DNA of 64,000 nt, from NCBI GenBank assembly GCA_016125585.1, contig WGLL01000006.1, positions 1 through 64,000 on the forward strand, in the 5' to 3' direction. Below are positions 39,669-49,274 of this stretch, in pieces. The DNA is from Caulobacter sp. (GTDB taxonomy: Bacteria; Pseudomonadota; Alphaproteobacteria; Caulobacterales; Caulobacteraceae). The notes beneath the pieces were generated by a model, which worked only from the letters and a program-made list of their open reading frames with translations, was not told where the DNA came from and ran no database searches. Position numbers and translations under genes: made by a program. The first letter of the stretch is position 1; each line of letters opens with the position of its first letter.

Positions 39669-41177
39669 TTGACGCTCCAGACCGAAACCGAACATTTTGA
39701 CGTGGTCATCGTCGGCGCCGGCCTGTCTGGCGTCGGCGCGGCCAAGCATCTGCAGGACCGCTCCCCGGACCGCACCTACGTGGTTCTCGAGGGCCGCGCC
39801 GCCAAGGGCGGCACCTGGGACCTGTTCCGCTATCCCGGCATCCGTTCCGACAGCGACATGTATACGCTGGGCTATGTCTTCAAGCCGTGGAAGGCCGCCA
39901 AGGCCATCGCCGACGGTCCGTCCATCCTCGCCTATGTCAACGAGACCGCGGCCGAGAACGACATCGACCGCCACATCCGCTACGGCCACATGGTCAAGCG
40001 CGCCGACTGGGACAGCGCCACCGCCGCCTGGACCGTCGAGGCCGAGGTCGCCGGCAAGCCGGTCCGCTTCACCTGCAACTTCCTTTTCATGTGCTCGGGC
40101 TACTACTCCTACAAGTCGGGCTACAAGCCTGAGTTCGCCGGCGCCGAGGACTTCGGCGGGACCATCGTCCATCCGCAGGAATGGCCCGCCGACCTCGATC
40201 ACGCCGGCAAGAAGGTTGTGGTGATCGGCAGCGGCGCGACCGCCGTGACCCTGGTGCCCGAAATGGCTAAGACCGCCGCCCACGTCACCATGCTGCAGCG
40301 CTCGCCGACCTATGTCGTCAGCCGTCCGGCCGAGGATCCGGCCGCCGAGTGGCTGAAGGCAAAGTTCAAGCCGATGACCGCCTATCGGATCACCCGCTGG
40401 AAGAACGTGCTGCTGGGCATGGTCTTCTTCCGCATGGCCCGCAGCAAGCCGGAGAAGGTCAAGCAACAGATCCTCGGCATGGTGCGCGAGAAGCTGGGTC
40501 CGGACTACGACGTCGATACCCATTTCACCCCCAGCTACAATCCCTGGGACCAGCGGCTTTGCCTGGTGCCGGACGATGATCTGTTCAACGCCATCAAGAC
40601 CGGCGCCGCCAGCGTGGTCACCGACCATATCGAGCGCTTCACCAAAACCGGCATTCTGCTGAAGTCGGGCCAGGAGATCGAGGCAGACATCATCGTCACC
40701 GCCACCGGCCTCAATCTTGAGGTTCTCGGCGGCGCCGAGTTCCTCGTCGACGGCGAGCGGGTGAAGTTCAGCGACACCCTCAGCTACAAGGGCATGATGT
40801 ACAGCGGCGTGCCGAACCTGGCCTCGTCCTTCGGCTACACCAACGCCTCCTGGACGCTCAAGGCCGACCTGACCTGCGCCTATGTCTGCCGTCTGCTCAA
40901 CCACATGACCCGCACGGGCAGGAAGATCGCCACCCCGGTCCGCAGGCCCGGCGACGAGGGCGACGAGGACTGGCTCGACTTCTCCTCGGGCTATGTCCAG
41001 CGCTCGGTGCACCTGTTCCCCAAGCAGGGCGCCAAGGCGCCGTGGAAGCAGCACCAGAACTACGCGCTCGACCTGATGACGCTGAAGTTCGGCAAGGTTG
41101 ATGACGGGGCGATGGTCTTCTCCAACCCCGCGCCGACCGCCGCCTCCGCCAGGCCAAGGGTCGCCGAAGCCGCCTGA
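39669..41177 (+). CDS. FAD-dependent monooxygenase (Baeyer-Villiger/EthA type)
   Basis: This 502-aa protein has an FAD Rossmann motif VVIVGAGLSGVGAAKHLQ at residues 12-29 and GGTWDLFRYPGIRSDSDMYT (FAD and fingerprint region). A second NADP fold carries VVVIGSGATAVTLVPEMAK. It should insert oxygen into ketones or oxidise S/N atoms using NADPH. It starts at TTG with GGGGAG 8 nt upstream. An MFS transporter follows in the same direction, suggesting a catabolic or detoxification pair. Confidence 0.88.
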   Translation: MTLQTETEHFDVVIVGAGLSGVGAAKHLQDRSPDRTYVVLEGRAAKGGTWDLFRYPGIRSDSDMYTLGYVFKPWKAAKAIADGPSILAYVNETAAENDIDRHIRYGHMVKRADWDSATAAWTVEAEVAGKPVRFTCNFLFMCSGYYSYKSGYKPEFAGAEDFGGTIVHPQEWPADLDHAGKKVVVIGSGATAVTLVPEMAKTAAHVTMLQRSPTYVVSRPAEDPAAEWLKAKFKPMTAYRITRWKNVLLGMVFFRMARSKPEKVKQQILGMVREKLGPDYDVDTHFTPSYNPWDQRLCLVPDDDLFNAIKTGAASVVTDHIERFTKTGILLKSGQEIEADIIVTATGLNLEVLGGAEFLVDGERVKFSDTLSYKGMMYSGVPNLASSFGYTNASWTLKADLTCAYVCRLLNHMTRTGRKIATPVRRPGDEGDEDWLDFSSGYVQRSVHLFPKQGAKAPWKQHQNYALDLMTLKFGKVDDGAMVFSNPAPTAASARPRVAEAA

Positions 41178-41255
41178 CTTCGCCCCCGGGGGTCGCCCCC
41201 GGCGGCGCTCGCGCGTTAAGGTTTGCGTCAGCGAACTGAAACGAGGGAGAGCGCC

Positions 41256-42710
41256 ATGGCGGCCATCGGAGAGGTTTTCACAACGGACGTGCCGGCCCGG
41301 CTGGACCGGCTGCCCTGGAGCCGCTTCCACTGGCTGATCGTCTCGGCGCTCGGGATTACCTGGATTCTCGACGGGCTTGAGGTGACCCTGGTCGGGTCGC
41401 TGTCGCCGGTGATTTCCGGTTCGGACGGCCTGTCCCTGACCGCGCAGCAGGTCGGGCTGACCGGCAGCGCCTACATCCTCGGCGCGGTGCTGGGCTCGCT
41501 GCTGTTCGGCCGGCTGACCGACCGTTTCGGCCGGCGCAAGATCTTCACCATCACCGTCGCCGTCTATCTAATCGCCACCATCGCCACCGGCTTTTCCTGG
41601 GACTTCTGGTCCTTCGCGGTGTTCCGCTTCCTGACCGGGGCGGGGATAGGCGGGGAGTATGGCGCGGTCAATTCGGCGATCCAGGAGCTGATCCCGGCCC
41701 GGCGACGCGGCTACACCGACCTGGCCATCAACGGCAGCTTCTGGGTCGGGGCGGCCCTGGGGGCCATGGGCTCGATCGTGGTGCTGAATCCGGCCCTGTT
41801 CGATCCGGCCATGGGCTGGCGACTGGCCTTTATCATCGGCGGGCTGATCGCCCTGGTGATCATCTGGGTGCGCCGCTACATCCCCGAAAGTCCCCGCTGG
41901 CTGGTCACCCACGGCCGGCCCGAGGAGGCCGAGCGCATTGTCGAGGCCATCGAAGCCGACGTCGAAAGGCGCTCGGGCCCGCTGCCGCCGATCCCGGTGC
42001 ATGCGCCGCTTCGCCTGATCCGCCGCGCCGGAACCAGCTGGGGCGACATCATCCGCGTGTTGCTGCTCCGCTATCCGCGCCGAACCCTGCTGGGCGTGAC
42101 CCTGATGGCCACCCAGGCCTTCTGCTACAACGCCATCTTCTTCACCTACGCGCTGATCCTGACCCGCTTCTACGGGGTCGCCGACCAGGCGGTGGGCTGG
42201 TTCATCCTGCCCTTCGCGCTCGGCAACTTCTGCGGCCCGCTGCTGCTGGGCTCGCTGTTCGACAGCCTGGGACGCAAGACGATGATCAGCCTGACCTATG
42301 GGCTCGCGGGCGTCCTGATGTGCGTCACCGGCTGGATGTTCAGTCAGGGGGTGCTATCGGCGACCAGCCAGACGGTCGCCTGGACGGTGATCTTCTTCTT
42401 CGCCTCGGCCGGGGCCAGCGCGGCCTATCTGACGGTCGGGGAGAGCTTTCCGCTGGAGGCGCGGGCGGTGACCATCTCGCTGTTCTACGCCTTCGGCACC
42501 CTGCTGGGCGGGGTCGGCGGGCCGGCCCTGTTCGGGGCGCTGATCGACACCGGCGAGCGGTCGCAGATCCTCTGGGGCTATCTGCTGGGCGGCGGGCTGA
42601 TGGTGCTGGCGGCCGGGGTCGAGCTGGCGATCGGGGTCAATGCCGAGCGCAAGCCGCTGGAGGAGGTGGCCGATCCGCTGTCGCTGGCCCCGATCGAGGA
42701 CGTTCCCTGA
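41256..42710 (+). CDS. MFS transporter, sugar-porter/organic acid type
   Basis: The 484-aa protein has 12 membrane helices and the motifs GRLTDRFGRRKIF (loop 2-3), RFLTGAGIGGEYGAVNSAIQ (TM4-5, antiporter-like), YIPESPRWLVTHGRPEEAER after TM6 (PESPRWL is the sugar porter hallmark) and a GRKTMISL loop 8-9 counterpart. It probably imports a small acid, sugar or aromatic compound. ATG 41256 has GAGGGAGAG upstream. Confidence 0.87.
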   Translation: MAAIGEVFTTDVPARLDRLPWSRFHWLIVSALGITWILDGLEVTLVGSLSPVISGSDGLSLTAQQVGLTGSAYILGAVLGSLLFGRLTDRFGRRKIFTITVAVYLIATIATGFSWDFWSFAVFRFLTGAGIGGEYGAVNSAIQELIPARRRGYTDLAINGSFWVGAALGAMGSIVVLNPALFDPAMGWRLAFIIGGLIALVIIWVRRYIPESPRWLVTHGRPEEAERIVEAIEADVERRSGPLPPIPVHAPLRLIRRAGTSWGDIIRVLLLRYPRRTLLGVTLMATQAFCYNAIFFTYALILTRFYGVADQAVGWFILPFALGNFCGPLLLGSLFDSLGRKTMISLTYGLAGVLMCVTGWMFSQGVLSATSQTVAWTVIFFFASAGASAAYLTVGESFPLEARAVTISLFYAFGTLLGGVGGPALFGALIDTGERSQILWGYLLGGGLMVLAAGVELAIGVNAERKPLEEVADPLSLAPIEDVP

Positions 42711-42713
42711 GCG

Positions 42714-44882
42714 TCAGCCCCCGCGCCGGGCCGGCAGCATGCGCATGCCCAGCAGGGTGATGCCGATCAGCACCGCCTCGACCACCATCGGCGGGACCAC
42801 CCCCTTGCCGCCGCCGGTGACGGCGAGGTTGAGGAGGCGTCCGGCCAGGGCCAGGCTGAGGATCAGCAGCACCGGCCACAGCCAGCGGCGCTCGCGGCGG
42901 ATGGCGGCCAGCAGGGACAGGCCCCCGCAGGCGGCGAAGAAGGCGGCCATGTCGGCGCGGATCGTGCCCAGGCCCGCGACGCCATCAGGGGTCAGGGCGA
43001 AGGCCCGGGCGGCGGCCTCGGGGGCGGACCAGAAGCGGGTGGCCAGCAGCAGGGCCAGGGCGCCGGTCAGGCCCAGGAGCATGCGGGCGGCGATCTGGCC
43101 GGCGCTGTCGCCGGCCTTGCGCAGGCGCCATCCGATCCAGACGGCGACCGCGACGACCGCCGTCAGACCGAGCAGAATCTGCCAGAGAAAACTCCCAAGA
43201 ATGCTGCCCAAGATATTCACTGCCACCTGTTTGTCGGGGGTGTAGCCGGCCGGCACCTCCTCGGCGCCGACGCGGGCGGCGTAGGCCTTGTAGTCAGCGA
43301 GCAGGGCGGCGGTCTCGGCGGGGCGGGTGAGCGACAGATCCATCGTCTCGCCCGGGTCGGTGGTCATGTCGTAGAGGCGCCAGCGGGGGTCGCCGAGGGG
43401 GCCGGCGCTGCGCACCAGCTTCAGGCCGCCCTTCCACAGGGCGCCGTCGCCGGCCGCCTCCATGCCGACGGCGTCTTCGGGGCCGTAGATCGCCGGGGCG
43501 GCGCCGGTGAGCATCGGTCGCAGGCTGCGGCCGTCGAGACTGGCCGCCGGGGCCGGGGCGGGGGCGGCGCCGGCGAAGTCCAGCAGGGTGGGGGTGATGT
43601 CGGTGATGACCGAGAAGCTGTCCAGCCGCGACCCGGGCGCGACCCCCGGCCCGGCCACGATCAGCGGCACGCGGGTGCCGCCCTCGGAGGTGTAGAACTT
43701 GAACAGGGCGCCGGGGGCCGCGGCGGCGCTGGCCCAGCCGGGGCCGATGGCGGCGAAGGTTCCCTTGCCGCCCAGCCCTTCGGGTCTGGCCGAATAGCCC
43801 ACGCTCTTCATCCACAGCTTGAACGGCGCCTCGGTGGTGGGGTCGCCGGCCTCCGGACCGTTGTCGGACAGCACCACGAACAGGGTGTTGTCGTACTGGC
43901 CGGTGTCCTTCAAGTGCTGAATGAACCGGCCGAGATGATGGTCCATGGCCTCGAGCATGCCGGCATTGACGGCCATGCGCCTGGCGTAGAGCGCCTGCTC
44001 CTTGGCGGAGAGCCTGTTCCAGTCGCGGACATTGGCCGGCGGCGGGCCCATCGGGGTTCCGGGCGGGATCAGCCCGGCCCTGACCGCGCCCTCGTAGCGG
44101 CGCTGGCGCTGGGCCTGCCAGCCATCGGCGTATCGGCCCTCGTACTTCGCGACGAACTCGGCCGGGGCCTGGACCGGCAGATGGATGGCCATGAACGGCA
44201 GGTAGGCGAAGAAGGGGCGGCCGTCGTCGGGCTTGCTGTCGACGTAGCGGATCATCCGATCGACCAGGAAGCGCGAGGAATAGAAGTCGTCGGGCAGGGT
44301 GGCGGGCTTGTCGTCCTCGTACCATTCCTTGCCGGTGTAGATCGGGAAGTAGGGCCGCTGCTGCCAGTTGTCGCCGCCGGTGGCGTCGAGGGCGAAGGAG
44401 CGCTCGAAGCCGCGGGCGCCGGGCAGGTCTTGCGGGTCATGGCCCAGGTGCCACTTGCCGGCCATGTAGGTGTGATAGCCGTCGGCCTTGAGCAGGCTGG
44501 CGACGGTGGTGACATTGGCCGCCAGACGCCCCTGGTAGGCAGGCTTGCCGCGATGCTCCGGCGGGGTCGATTCCGGCAGGTTGGCGACGCCGGCGGTGTG
44601 GCTGTCGACGCCGGTCAGCAGCATGGCCCGCGAGGGCGCGCACATCGGCGAGGCATGGAAATTGGAGAACCGGGCGCCCCGCGCGGCCAGGGCGTCGATC
44701 GCGGGCGTCGCGATCTCGCCGCCATAGGCGCCGAGGTCGGTGTAGCCGGCGTCATCGACCAGAATGACCACGATGTTGGGTTTCGACGGCGGCCTGGGGG
44801 CGGCGGCGCTGGGGCCGAAGGCGAGCAGGGCGGTCAGGCCGACCAGCGCCAGGGCCGGCCTGAGCAGGGCGCGCACCATCAT
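42714..44882 (-). CDS. Arylsulfatase fused to DUF4345-like membrane domain
   Basis: This 722-aa protein has a signal/anchor (residues about 3-28) and a sulfatase domain (about 35-550). NIVVILVDDAGYTDLGAYGG carries the metal-binding Asp residues and MCAPSRAMLLTG is the C-x-P-S-R formylglycine site. The C-terminal 165 residues have four to five membrane helices, with FALTPDGVAGLGTIRADMAA resembling DUF4345. It should hydrolyse sulfate esters in the periplasm, tethered to the membrane. ATG 44882 follows GGGGGAGACG. A 23-bp palindrome overlaps its promoter. Confidence 0.85.
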   Translation of the reverse strand: MMVRALLRPALALVGLTALLAFGPSAAAPRPPSKPNIVVILVDDAGYTDLGAYGGEIATPAIDALAARGARFSNFHASPMCAPSRAMLLTGVDSHTAGVANLPESTPPEHRGKPAYQGRLAANVTTVASLLKADGYHTYMAGKWHLGHDPQDLPGARGFERSFALDATGGDNWQQRPYFPIYTGKEWYEDDKPATLPDDFYSSRFLVDRMIRYVDSKPDDGRPFFAYLPFMAIHLPVQAPAEFVAKYEGRYADGWQAQRQRRYEGAVRAGLIPPGTPMGPPPANVRDWNRLSAKEQALYARRMAVNAGMLEAMDHHLGRFIQHLKDTGQYDNTLFVVLSDNGPEAGDPTTEAPFKLWMKSVGYSARPEGLGGKGTFAAIGPGWASAAAAPGALFKFYTSEGGTRVPLIVAGPGVAPGSRLDSFSVITDITPTLLDFAGAAPAPAPAASLDGRSLRPMLTGAAPAIYGPEDAVGMEAAGDGALWKGGLKLVRSAGPLGDPRWRLYDMTTDPGETMDLSLTRPAETAALLADYKAYAARVGAEEVPAGYTPDKQVAVNILGSILGSFLWQILLGLTAVVAVAVWIGWRLRKAGDSAGQIAARMLLGLTGALALLLATRFWSAPEAAARAFALTPDGVAGLGTIRADMAAFFAACGGLSLLAAIRRERRWLWPVLLILSLALAGRLLNLAVTGGGKGVVPPMVVEAVLIGITLLGMRMLPARRGG

Positions 44883-44901
44883 GATTTCGTCTCCCCCATT
44901 G

Positions 44902-44924
44902 TATTGGCAGTCTTTATGCCAATA
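44902..44924. promoter_or_regulatory. Palindromic operator between sulfatase and P450
   Basis: TATTGGCA (44902-44909) and TGCCAATA (44917-44924) are perfect inverted 8-mers with a 7-bp spacer. The site is 20 nt upstream of the sulfatase start in the divergent region shared with the P450. On the minus strand TACAAT (44904-44899) could be a -10. A dimeric repressor site is likely; the regulator is not in the window next to it. Confidence 0.6.
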
Positions 44925-45069
44925 TATTCCGGCAGTGTCGAGGCTGAGTTTCCGGCCCCTGCGGGTTCCCTCGAACGGGTTCCCTAGGGTCAGGCTTGCC
45001 CCCGCCGGCCCCGACGTCACAATGCCGCGCCAGGATCAGCGACGCCAGTTTGCCGACCGGAGGACCTCC

Positions 45070-46302
45070 ATGACCGACGCCCCTCTGCCCAATCTGCTTC
45101 AGTTGACCCCGATGGACCCGACCTATCGGGCCGACCCCCATCAGGTGCTCGACGACCTGCGGGCCCGGTGCCCGGTGCATCGCGACGAGATGTCGGGAAA
45201 CTTCGTGCTCAGCCGCTACGAGGACGTGCGGGCCATGGTCTCGGACCTGACCCTGCTGCGTGATCCGATCAATGCCGAGGAAGGCGCGATCCTGCAGCGG
45301 CGGTCGCTGGGGGAGGTGGATCCCAGCCTGCCGCGCAGCAGCGTCAGCAGCATCCTGACCCTCGACAACCCCGATCACGCCCGCATTCGCCAGCCGCTGG
45401 CCCAGGCGCTCTACGCCCGCGTGGCCAAATTCAAGCCGGAGGTCGAACGGATCGTCTCCGAGACCCTCGACCGGCTGGAGGGCGAGGCGCGGTTCGACCT
45501 GATGGACCGCTTCTGCGTGCCGGTGCCCATCGATGTGATCGCCTCGATCCTGGGGGTCGATCATGACCGGCTGGGTCAGTTCCGCGAATGGTCGGAGGGC
45601 CTGATCCAGGGCCTCAACCCGTTCCGCAACGCCGAGCAGACCGCCGCCATGGAGGCGGCCAGCGCCGGACTGACGCAGTATTTCACCGAGACCATGGCCG
45701 CGCGCCGGGCCGAGCCCCGCGATGATCTGATCAGCGACATGGTCCAGCTGCAGGCCGGCGGCGCCGATCTCAGCGACGATGAACTGCGGATCAACCTCAC
45801 CGCCCTGCTGGTCGGCGGCAACCTGACCACCACCGACCTGATCGGCAACGCCGTGCGGCTGCTGCTGCTCAATCCGGACGAACTGGCCAAGCTGAAGGCC
45901 AACCCGGCGATCATCAACGCCGTGGTCGAGGAGGTGCTGCGCTATGAGCCGCCGGTCGACGTGACCGGGCGCATCGCCTCGCGCGACCTGGAACTGGGCG
46001 GCTGTCCGATCAAGAACCGGCAGGCCCTGACGATGTCGCTGCGGGCCGCAAACCGCGACCCGGAGGTCTATGAGGACCCGCACGTCTTCAACGTCAGCCG
46101 CAAGCGTCGGCCGCACGTCGCCTTCGGCGGCGGGGCCCACATCTGCATCGGCGCGCCCCTGGCCCGGCTTGAGGCCCAGGTGGCCCTGGTGCGGTTGTTC
46201 GAGCGGTTTCCGACCCTGCGGCTGGCGGATCCGGAGACGGCGCCGGAATGGCGGACCCTGCCCTTCTTCCGCGGGCTGGAGCAGCTGCAGCTGGCGGTCT
46301 GA
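45070..46302 (+). CDS. Cytochrome P450
   Basis: This is a 410-aa soluble bacterial P450. The I-helix is ALLVGGNLTTTDLIGNAVRL, the ExxR lies in VVEEVLRYEPPV, and the heme loop is FGGGAHICIGAPLARLEAQV with the Cys ligand. The PPVDVTGRIASRD stretch after ExxR is typical of CYP enzymes that oxidise terpenoid or fatty substrates. It needs ferredoxin partners, none of which are adjacent. ATG 45070 follows GGAGGACCTCC. Confidence 0.92.
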   Translation: MTDAPLPNLLQLTPMDPTYRADPHQVLDDLRARCPVHRDEMSGNFVLSRYEDVRAMVSDLTLLRDPINAEEGAILQRRSLGEVDPSLPRSSVSSILTLDNPDHARIRQPLAQALYARVAKFKPEVERIVSETLDRLEGEARFDLMDRFCVPVPIDVIASILGVDHDRLGQFREWSEGLIQGLNPFRNAEQTAAMEAASAGLTQYFTETMAARRAEPRDDLISDMVQLQAGGADLSDDELRINLTALLVGGNLTTTDLIGNAVRLLLLNPDELAKLKANPAIINAVVEEVLRYEPPVDVTGRIASRDLELGGCPIKNRQALTMSLRAANRDPEVYEDPHVFNVSRKRRPHVAFGGGAHICIGAPLARLEAQVALVRLFERFPTLRLADPETAPEWRTLPFFRGLEQLQLAV

Positions 46303-46387
46303 CAGCGACCGCCCGCCGCAACCGTTAACCGCTAAAGTTGCGGGTTTGATAAAGCTGTCGTCGTAGTCTCGCGGGGCTGGAGGCGAC

Positions 46388-46678
46388 ATGTCCCGACCCC
46401 GCATCAAGACCCGCAGCACGGCGCAAGGTCAGGTCGAGGCCTGGCTGAGGATCCTGTTTCCCCTGGCCGCCGTGCTCTTCGCCCTGTCGCAACTGGCCCC
46501 GATATGGCGGCCCTATGTCATGCCCGAACCGCGCACGGAGGCTGTCGACCATCACTTCAGCGGCTGCGACGAGGCGCGCGCCGCCGGGATGAGCAACATC
46601 CCGTGGACCGATCCCTCCTATCGCGACTGGATGGACGGCGATGACGATGGTCTGGCCTGCGAGCCTCATCGCCGCTAG
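46388..46678 (+). CDS. Excalibur-domain small membrane protein
   Basis: The 96-aa product has one membrane helix (about residues 20-40) and a C-terminal Excalibur domain with FSGCDEARAAGMSNIPWTDP and MDGDDDGLACE, the DxDxDGxxCE calcium-binding motif. Similar domains sit in extracellular nucleases and wall proteins. The domain should face the periplasm. Its partner is unknown. Confidence 0.8.
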   Translation: MSRPRIKTRSTAQGQVEAWLRILFPLAAVLFALSQLAPIWRPYVMPEPRTEAVDHHFSGCDEARAAGMSNIPWTDPSYRDWMDGDDDGLACEPHRR

Positions 46679-46740
46679 CGCCCGGATGTCTGGATCGGAT
46701 TTGACGCGAAGAACCGGCGCCCCTGTTTTCGCAACCCGCC

Positions 46741-46914
46741 CTAGCGGCTCATCCAGGGTTTGGATTTTGAAGAGGAGCGGGCGGCCGCGGCCTGTTCGCG
46801 CTGGAACTTGCCGCCGCGCGGCGGCTTCGGCTTGGCGTCGATGGCCGCCTGCTTCAGGCGCAGGGCCTTCTGGATCGGCGTTTCTTCCGGCGGCGGGGTC
46901 GCATCATCGGTCAT
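46741..46914 (-). CDS. Small conserved basic protein (57 aa)
   Basis: The minus-strand reading from ATG 46914 gives MTDDATPPPEETPIQKALRL, continuing with KQAAIDAKPKPPRGGKF and ending SKPWMSR then TAG. It is a short, basic, proline-rich protein. Small alphaproteobacterial proteins of this type (IQKALRLKQAAI...PPRGGKFQR) are widespread but unnamed. It is probably real because codons show high third-position GC and the reading is uninterrupted. Function is unknown. Confidence 0.6.
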   Translation of the reverse strand: MTDDATPPPEETPIQKALRLKQAAIDAKPKPPRGGKFQREQAAAARSSSKSKPWMSR

Positions 46915-46990
46915 GGCCGGAGCTTTCGAGGCGCGGCCAGCGGCGGCAGCCGGGAGAGAATAGGCCAGCCGCCGCCGTTTCGCGACCCGC

Positions 46991-47029
46991 CATGAAAAAT
47001 GGCCCGGATCGGAGGCGTCCGATCCGGGC
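46991..47029 (-). terminator. Intrinsic terminator of ompW-like gene
   Basis: A perfect 14-bp stem (46998-47011 with 47016-47029, loop GGCG) is followed on the minus strand by TTTTT. It lies 42 nt after the OmpW stop. Confidence 0.85.
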
Positions 47030-47070
47030 CAGTGGGTCCCTTTGGCCGGGAACCTGGAGAGAGATGCGCT

Positions 47071-47715
47071 CTAGAAGCGCTTGGTCACGCCCAGCGACAC
47101 GACCCACGGATCGAGGGTGACGTCGGACTTCAGGGCGCCATTGTTGATGTTGGCCTTGGTGTCGAAGAACACCTTCTTGACGTCGGCGTTGAAGCTCCAG
47201 TCGCCCTTGATGGCGATATCGACGCCGCCCTGCACCGCCAGCCCGACGCCGTTGTCGAGGTCGACCTTGAAGCCGTTGTAGTCGTCGCCGCTGTAGAAGA
47301 TCATCGCATTGACGCCGGCCCCGACGTAGGGGCTGACGCGGCCCTTGGGGTTGAAGTGGTACTGCACGGTGACCACCGGCGGCAGCACCCAGGTCTCATG
47401 CACCTTGGTCTTGGTCCCGACGCCCTTGGCGTAGACGCTGTGCTGGGTCGTGCCGAGGATGCCCTCGACGGCGATGTTGTCGGTGAAGAAGTAGGTGAAG
47501 CCCAGGGTCGGCATCACGTCGCTGCTGGTACCGACGTTCAGGCCGGTGTCGATGTTGCCGGCGGTGCGGATGTCGCCGGAGGCGTCGGGGGCCACTTCGG
47601 ACACCCGGGCGGTCACCATCCAGGTGCCCTGTTCCTTGACCTTGAAGTCCTGGGCGAAAGCGGGCGCGGCGGTGGCAAGGGCCAGCCCAAGGGCAGTAAT
47701 GGCAATCTTCTTCAT
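47071..47715 (-). CDS. ompW: OmpW-family outer membrane protein
   Basis: This 214-aa porin-like protein has a signal peptide (MKKIAITALGLALATAAPAF, cut after AFA). It has the OmpW pattern of an eight-stranded barrel: PTLGFTYFFTDNIAVEGILG, LPPVVTVQYHFNPKGRVSPY and a terminal VSLGVTKRF with the C-terminal Phe sorting signal. It forms a small hydrophobic channel in the outer membrane. An FNR/FixK-like box lies 72 bp upstream, consistent with oxygen-responsive OmpW expression known in several proteobacteria. Confidence 0.9.
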   Translation of the reverse strand: MKKIAITALGLALATAAPAFAQDFKVKEQGTWMVTARVSEVAPDASGDIRTAGNIDTGLNVGTSSDVMPTLGFTYFFTDNIAVEGILGTTQHSVYAKGVGTKTKVHETWVLPPVVTVQYHFNPKGRVSPYVGAGVNAMIFYSGDDYNGFKVDLDNGVGLAVQGGVDIAIKGDWSFNADVKKVFFDTKANINNGALKSDVTLDPWVVSLGVTKRF

Positions 47716-47786
47716 TTCGACTATCCCCTAGTCAGTTGTCTTGTTCTGATGTGTCTGGTTTTACAGACCCGGGCGGCGCGATATCG

Positions 47787-47800
47787 TTGATCTGGGTCAA
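47787..47800. promoter_or_regulatory. FNR/FixK-like box upstream of ompW
   Basis: TTGATCTGGGTCAA matches the FNR consensus TTGAT-N4-ATCAA with one mismatch. It is about 72 bp before the ompW start, a suitable activator position. Confidence 0.6.
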
Positions 47801-47922
47801 TCGTGATCTTGCCGTGAGAGGGTCTGGAGCAAGGGTGTCGACGCCGCCCCCTCCGGAGCCCTGCTGGTCTGGAGGGCGCTTGAAGAGCCCAGGCGGGGCG
47901 GCGTCGAACCTCGGGGGACCGC

Positions 47923-49032
47923 CTATTCGGCGGCCAGCATCTGGCTCTTGACCGGCAGGGGCTTTTCCAGACTGGCCCAGTCGATCAGTCCGTCGTGGAC
48001 GGCGTCCTCGAACTTCAGCACGCCCAGCGCCTCGAACTTCGGCCGCACCGAGTCGGTCAGCAGGCCGATCCGCTTGAGGTTGGGAATCATCCGCTCGAAC
48101 AGGAAGTCGCGGAAGGCCTGGCCGGAGGCGGCGTTGTGGTTGATCTCGCGGGCCTCGTCGCGGGTGAAGCCGAACTCCATGGCGACCTCGGTGCTGAACA
48201 GCCGCTCGCGCATGATTACGCAGGCCTCGTAGGCGAACTGCGCCCGCTCCTCGATCTCGGCCTCCGGCAGGGCGCGAATCCAGTTCTCCAGGTAGTTGAC
48301 CCCGAAGGCGACATGCCGGCCCTCGTCGCGCATCACCAGCTGCACCACTTGGCGCAGCAGCGGGTCGCGGGTGGTCATGGCGATCGACTGGAAGGCGGCC
48401 AGGGCCAGACCCTCGATGAGGATCTGCATGCCGATGAACTTGAGGTCCCAGCGCTCGTCGGTCAGCACCTTGTCGAGCAGCAGCTTGAGGTTGGGATTGA
48501 TCGGGTAGATCAGCTTGCAGCGCTCGACGAGGTATTTGTGGAACACCTCGACGTGCCGGGCCTCATCGAAGGTCTGGGACGAGGCGTAGAGCTTGGCGTC
48601 GTAGGTCGGGGCGCAGGACACCAGCTGACTGGCCACCAGCATCGCCCCCTGCTCGCCATGCAGGAACTGCGACAGGGTCTGGGACAGGCCGCGCCAGGCG
48701 AAGTCCAGCTTCTGCTCTTCGGTCAGGGCCTCATATTTGGGATGGCCGGCGAAGGCGTTCATTTCCGGGTCGCTGGGATATTCGCTGTGCGGGAAGGGGA
48801 CATCCCAGTCGACGTCCATCTGGGCGTCCCAGTTGAAGCGCTTGCCCAGCTCGTAGAGCTTGCGAATCCTGGCGTTGGCGTCCTGGTAGTCCCAGTTGTA
48901 GGAGCCGGTCAGGGGGGTGCGGAAAATCTCCCGGATGACCTCGACGTCCTCGGCGGTCAGCTTGTGAACCAGCTCGTCGTCGAACGCCCGGATCTCCTGC
49001 GGCGGCGACTCGACCAGATTGACCTTCAGCAT
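47923..49032 (-). CDS. Ferritin-like diiron protein
   Basis: The 369-aa protein has a four-helix diiron signature: Glu in QFLHGEQGAML, ExxH in TFDEARHVEVF, Glu in QILIEGLALA and ExxH in VMRDEGRHVAFG. This is the class of R2-like or AurF-like oxygenases and oxidases. The length matches proteins annotated as ferritin-like domain proteins in catabolic clusters. Substrate is unknown. ATG 49032 begins the conserved MLKVNLVES; a 15-residue extension is unlikely. An FNR-like box lies about 243 bp upstream. Confidence 0.82.
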   Translation of the reverse strand: MLKVNLVESPPQEIRAFDDELVHKLTAEDVEVIREIFRTPLTGSYNWDYQDANARIRKLYELGKRFNWDAQMDVDWDVPFPHSEYPSDPEMNAFAGHPKYEALTEEQKLDFAWRGLSQTLSQFLHGEQGAMLVASQLVSCAPTYDAKLYASSQTFDEARHVEVFHKYLVERCKLIYPINPNLKLLLDKVLTDERWDLKFIGMQILIEGLALAAFQSIAMTTRDPLLRQVVQLVMRDEGRHVAFGVNYLENWIRALPEAEIEERAQFAYEACVIMRERLFSTEVAMEFGFTRDEAREINHNAASGQAFRDFLFERMIPNLKRIGLLTDSVRPKFEALGVLKFEDAVHDGLIDWASLEKPLPVKSQMLAAE

Positions 49033-49274
49033 CTCATCTCTCCCACGTTTGGCCGGCAAAGGTGACGCCGGCGTCATTTTTTGAGGGAGCGAAACCGACC
49101 GGGCGCGGACCCTCCTCGGCGTCGGCCTGGGACCGATGCTCTGGCGACTTGCGAAATGACCCGGCCCCCGGACCCTTCGGGCGTGGCGGCGCTGGCGACT
49201 GGAGGGCCTTCCCGGCGCCTGTCAGTCGCCATTGAGCCTCGCCGCATAGTCCGCGCCGGCGGGTCGGCGCGGCA

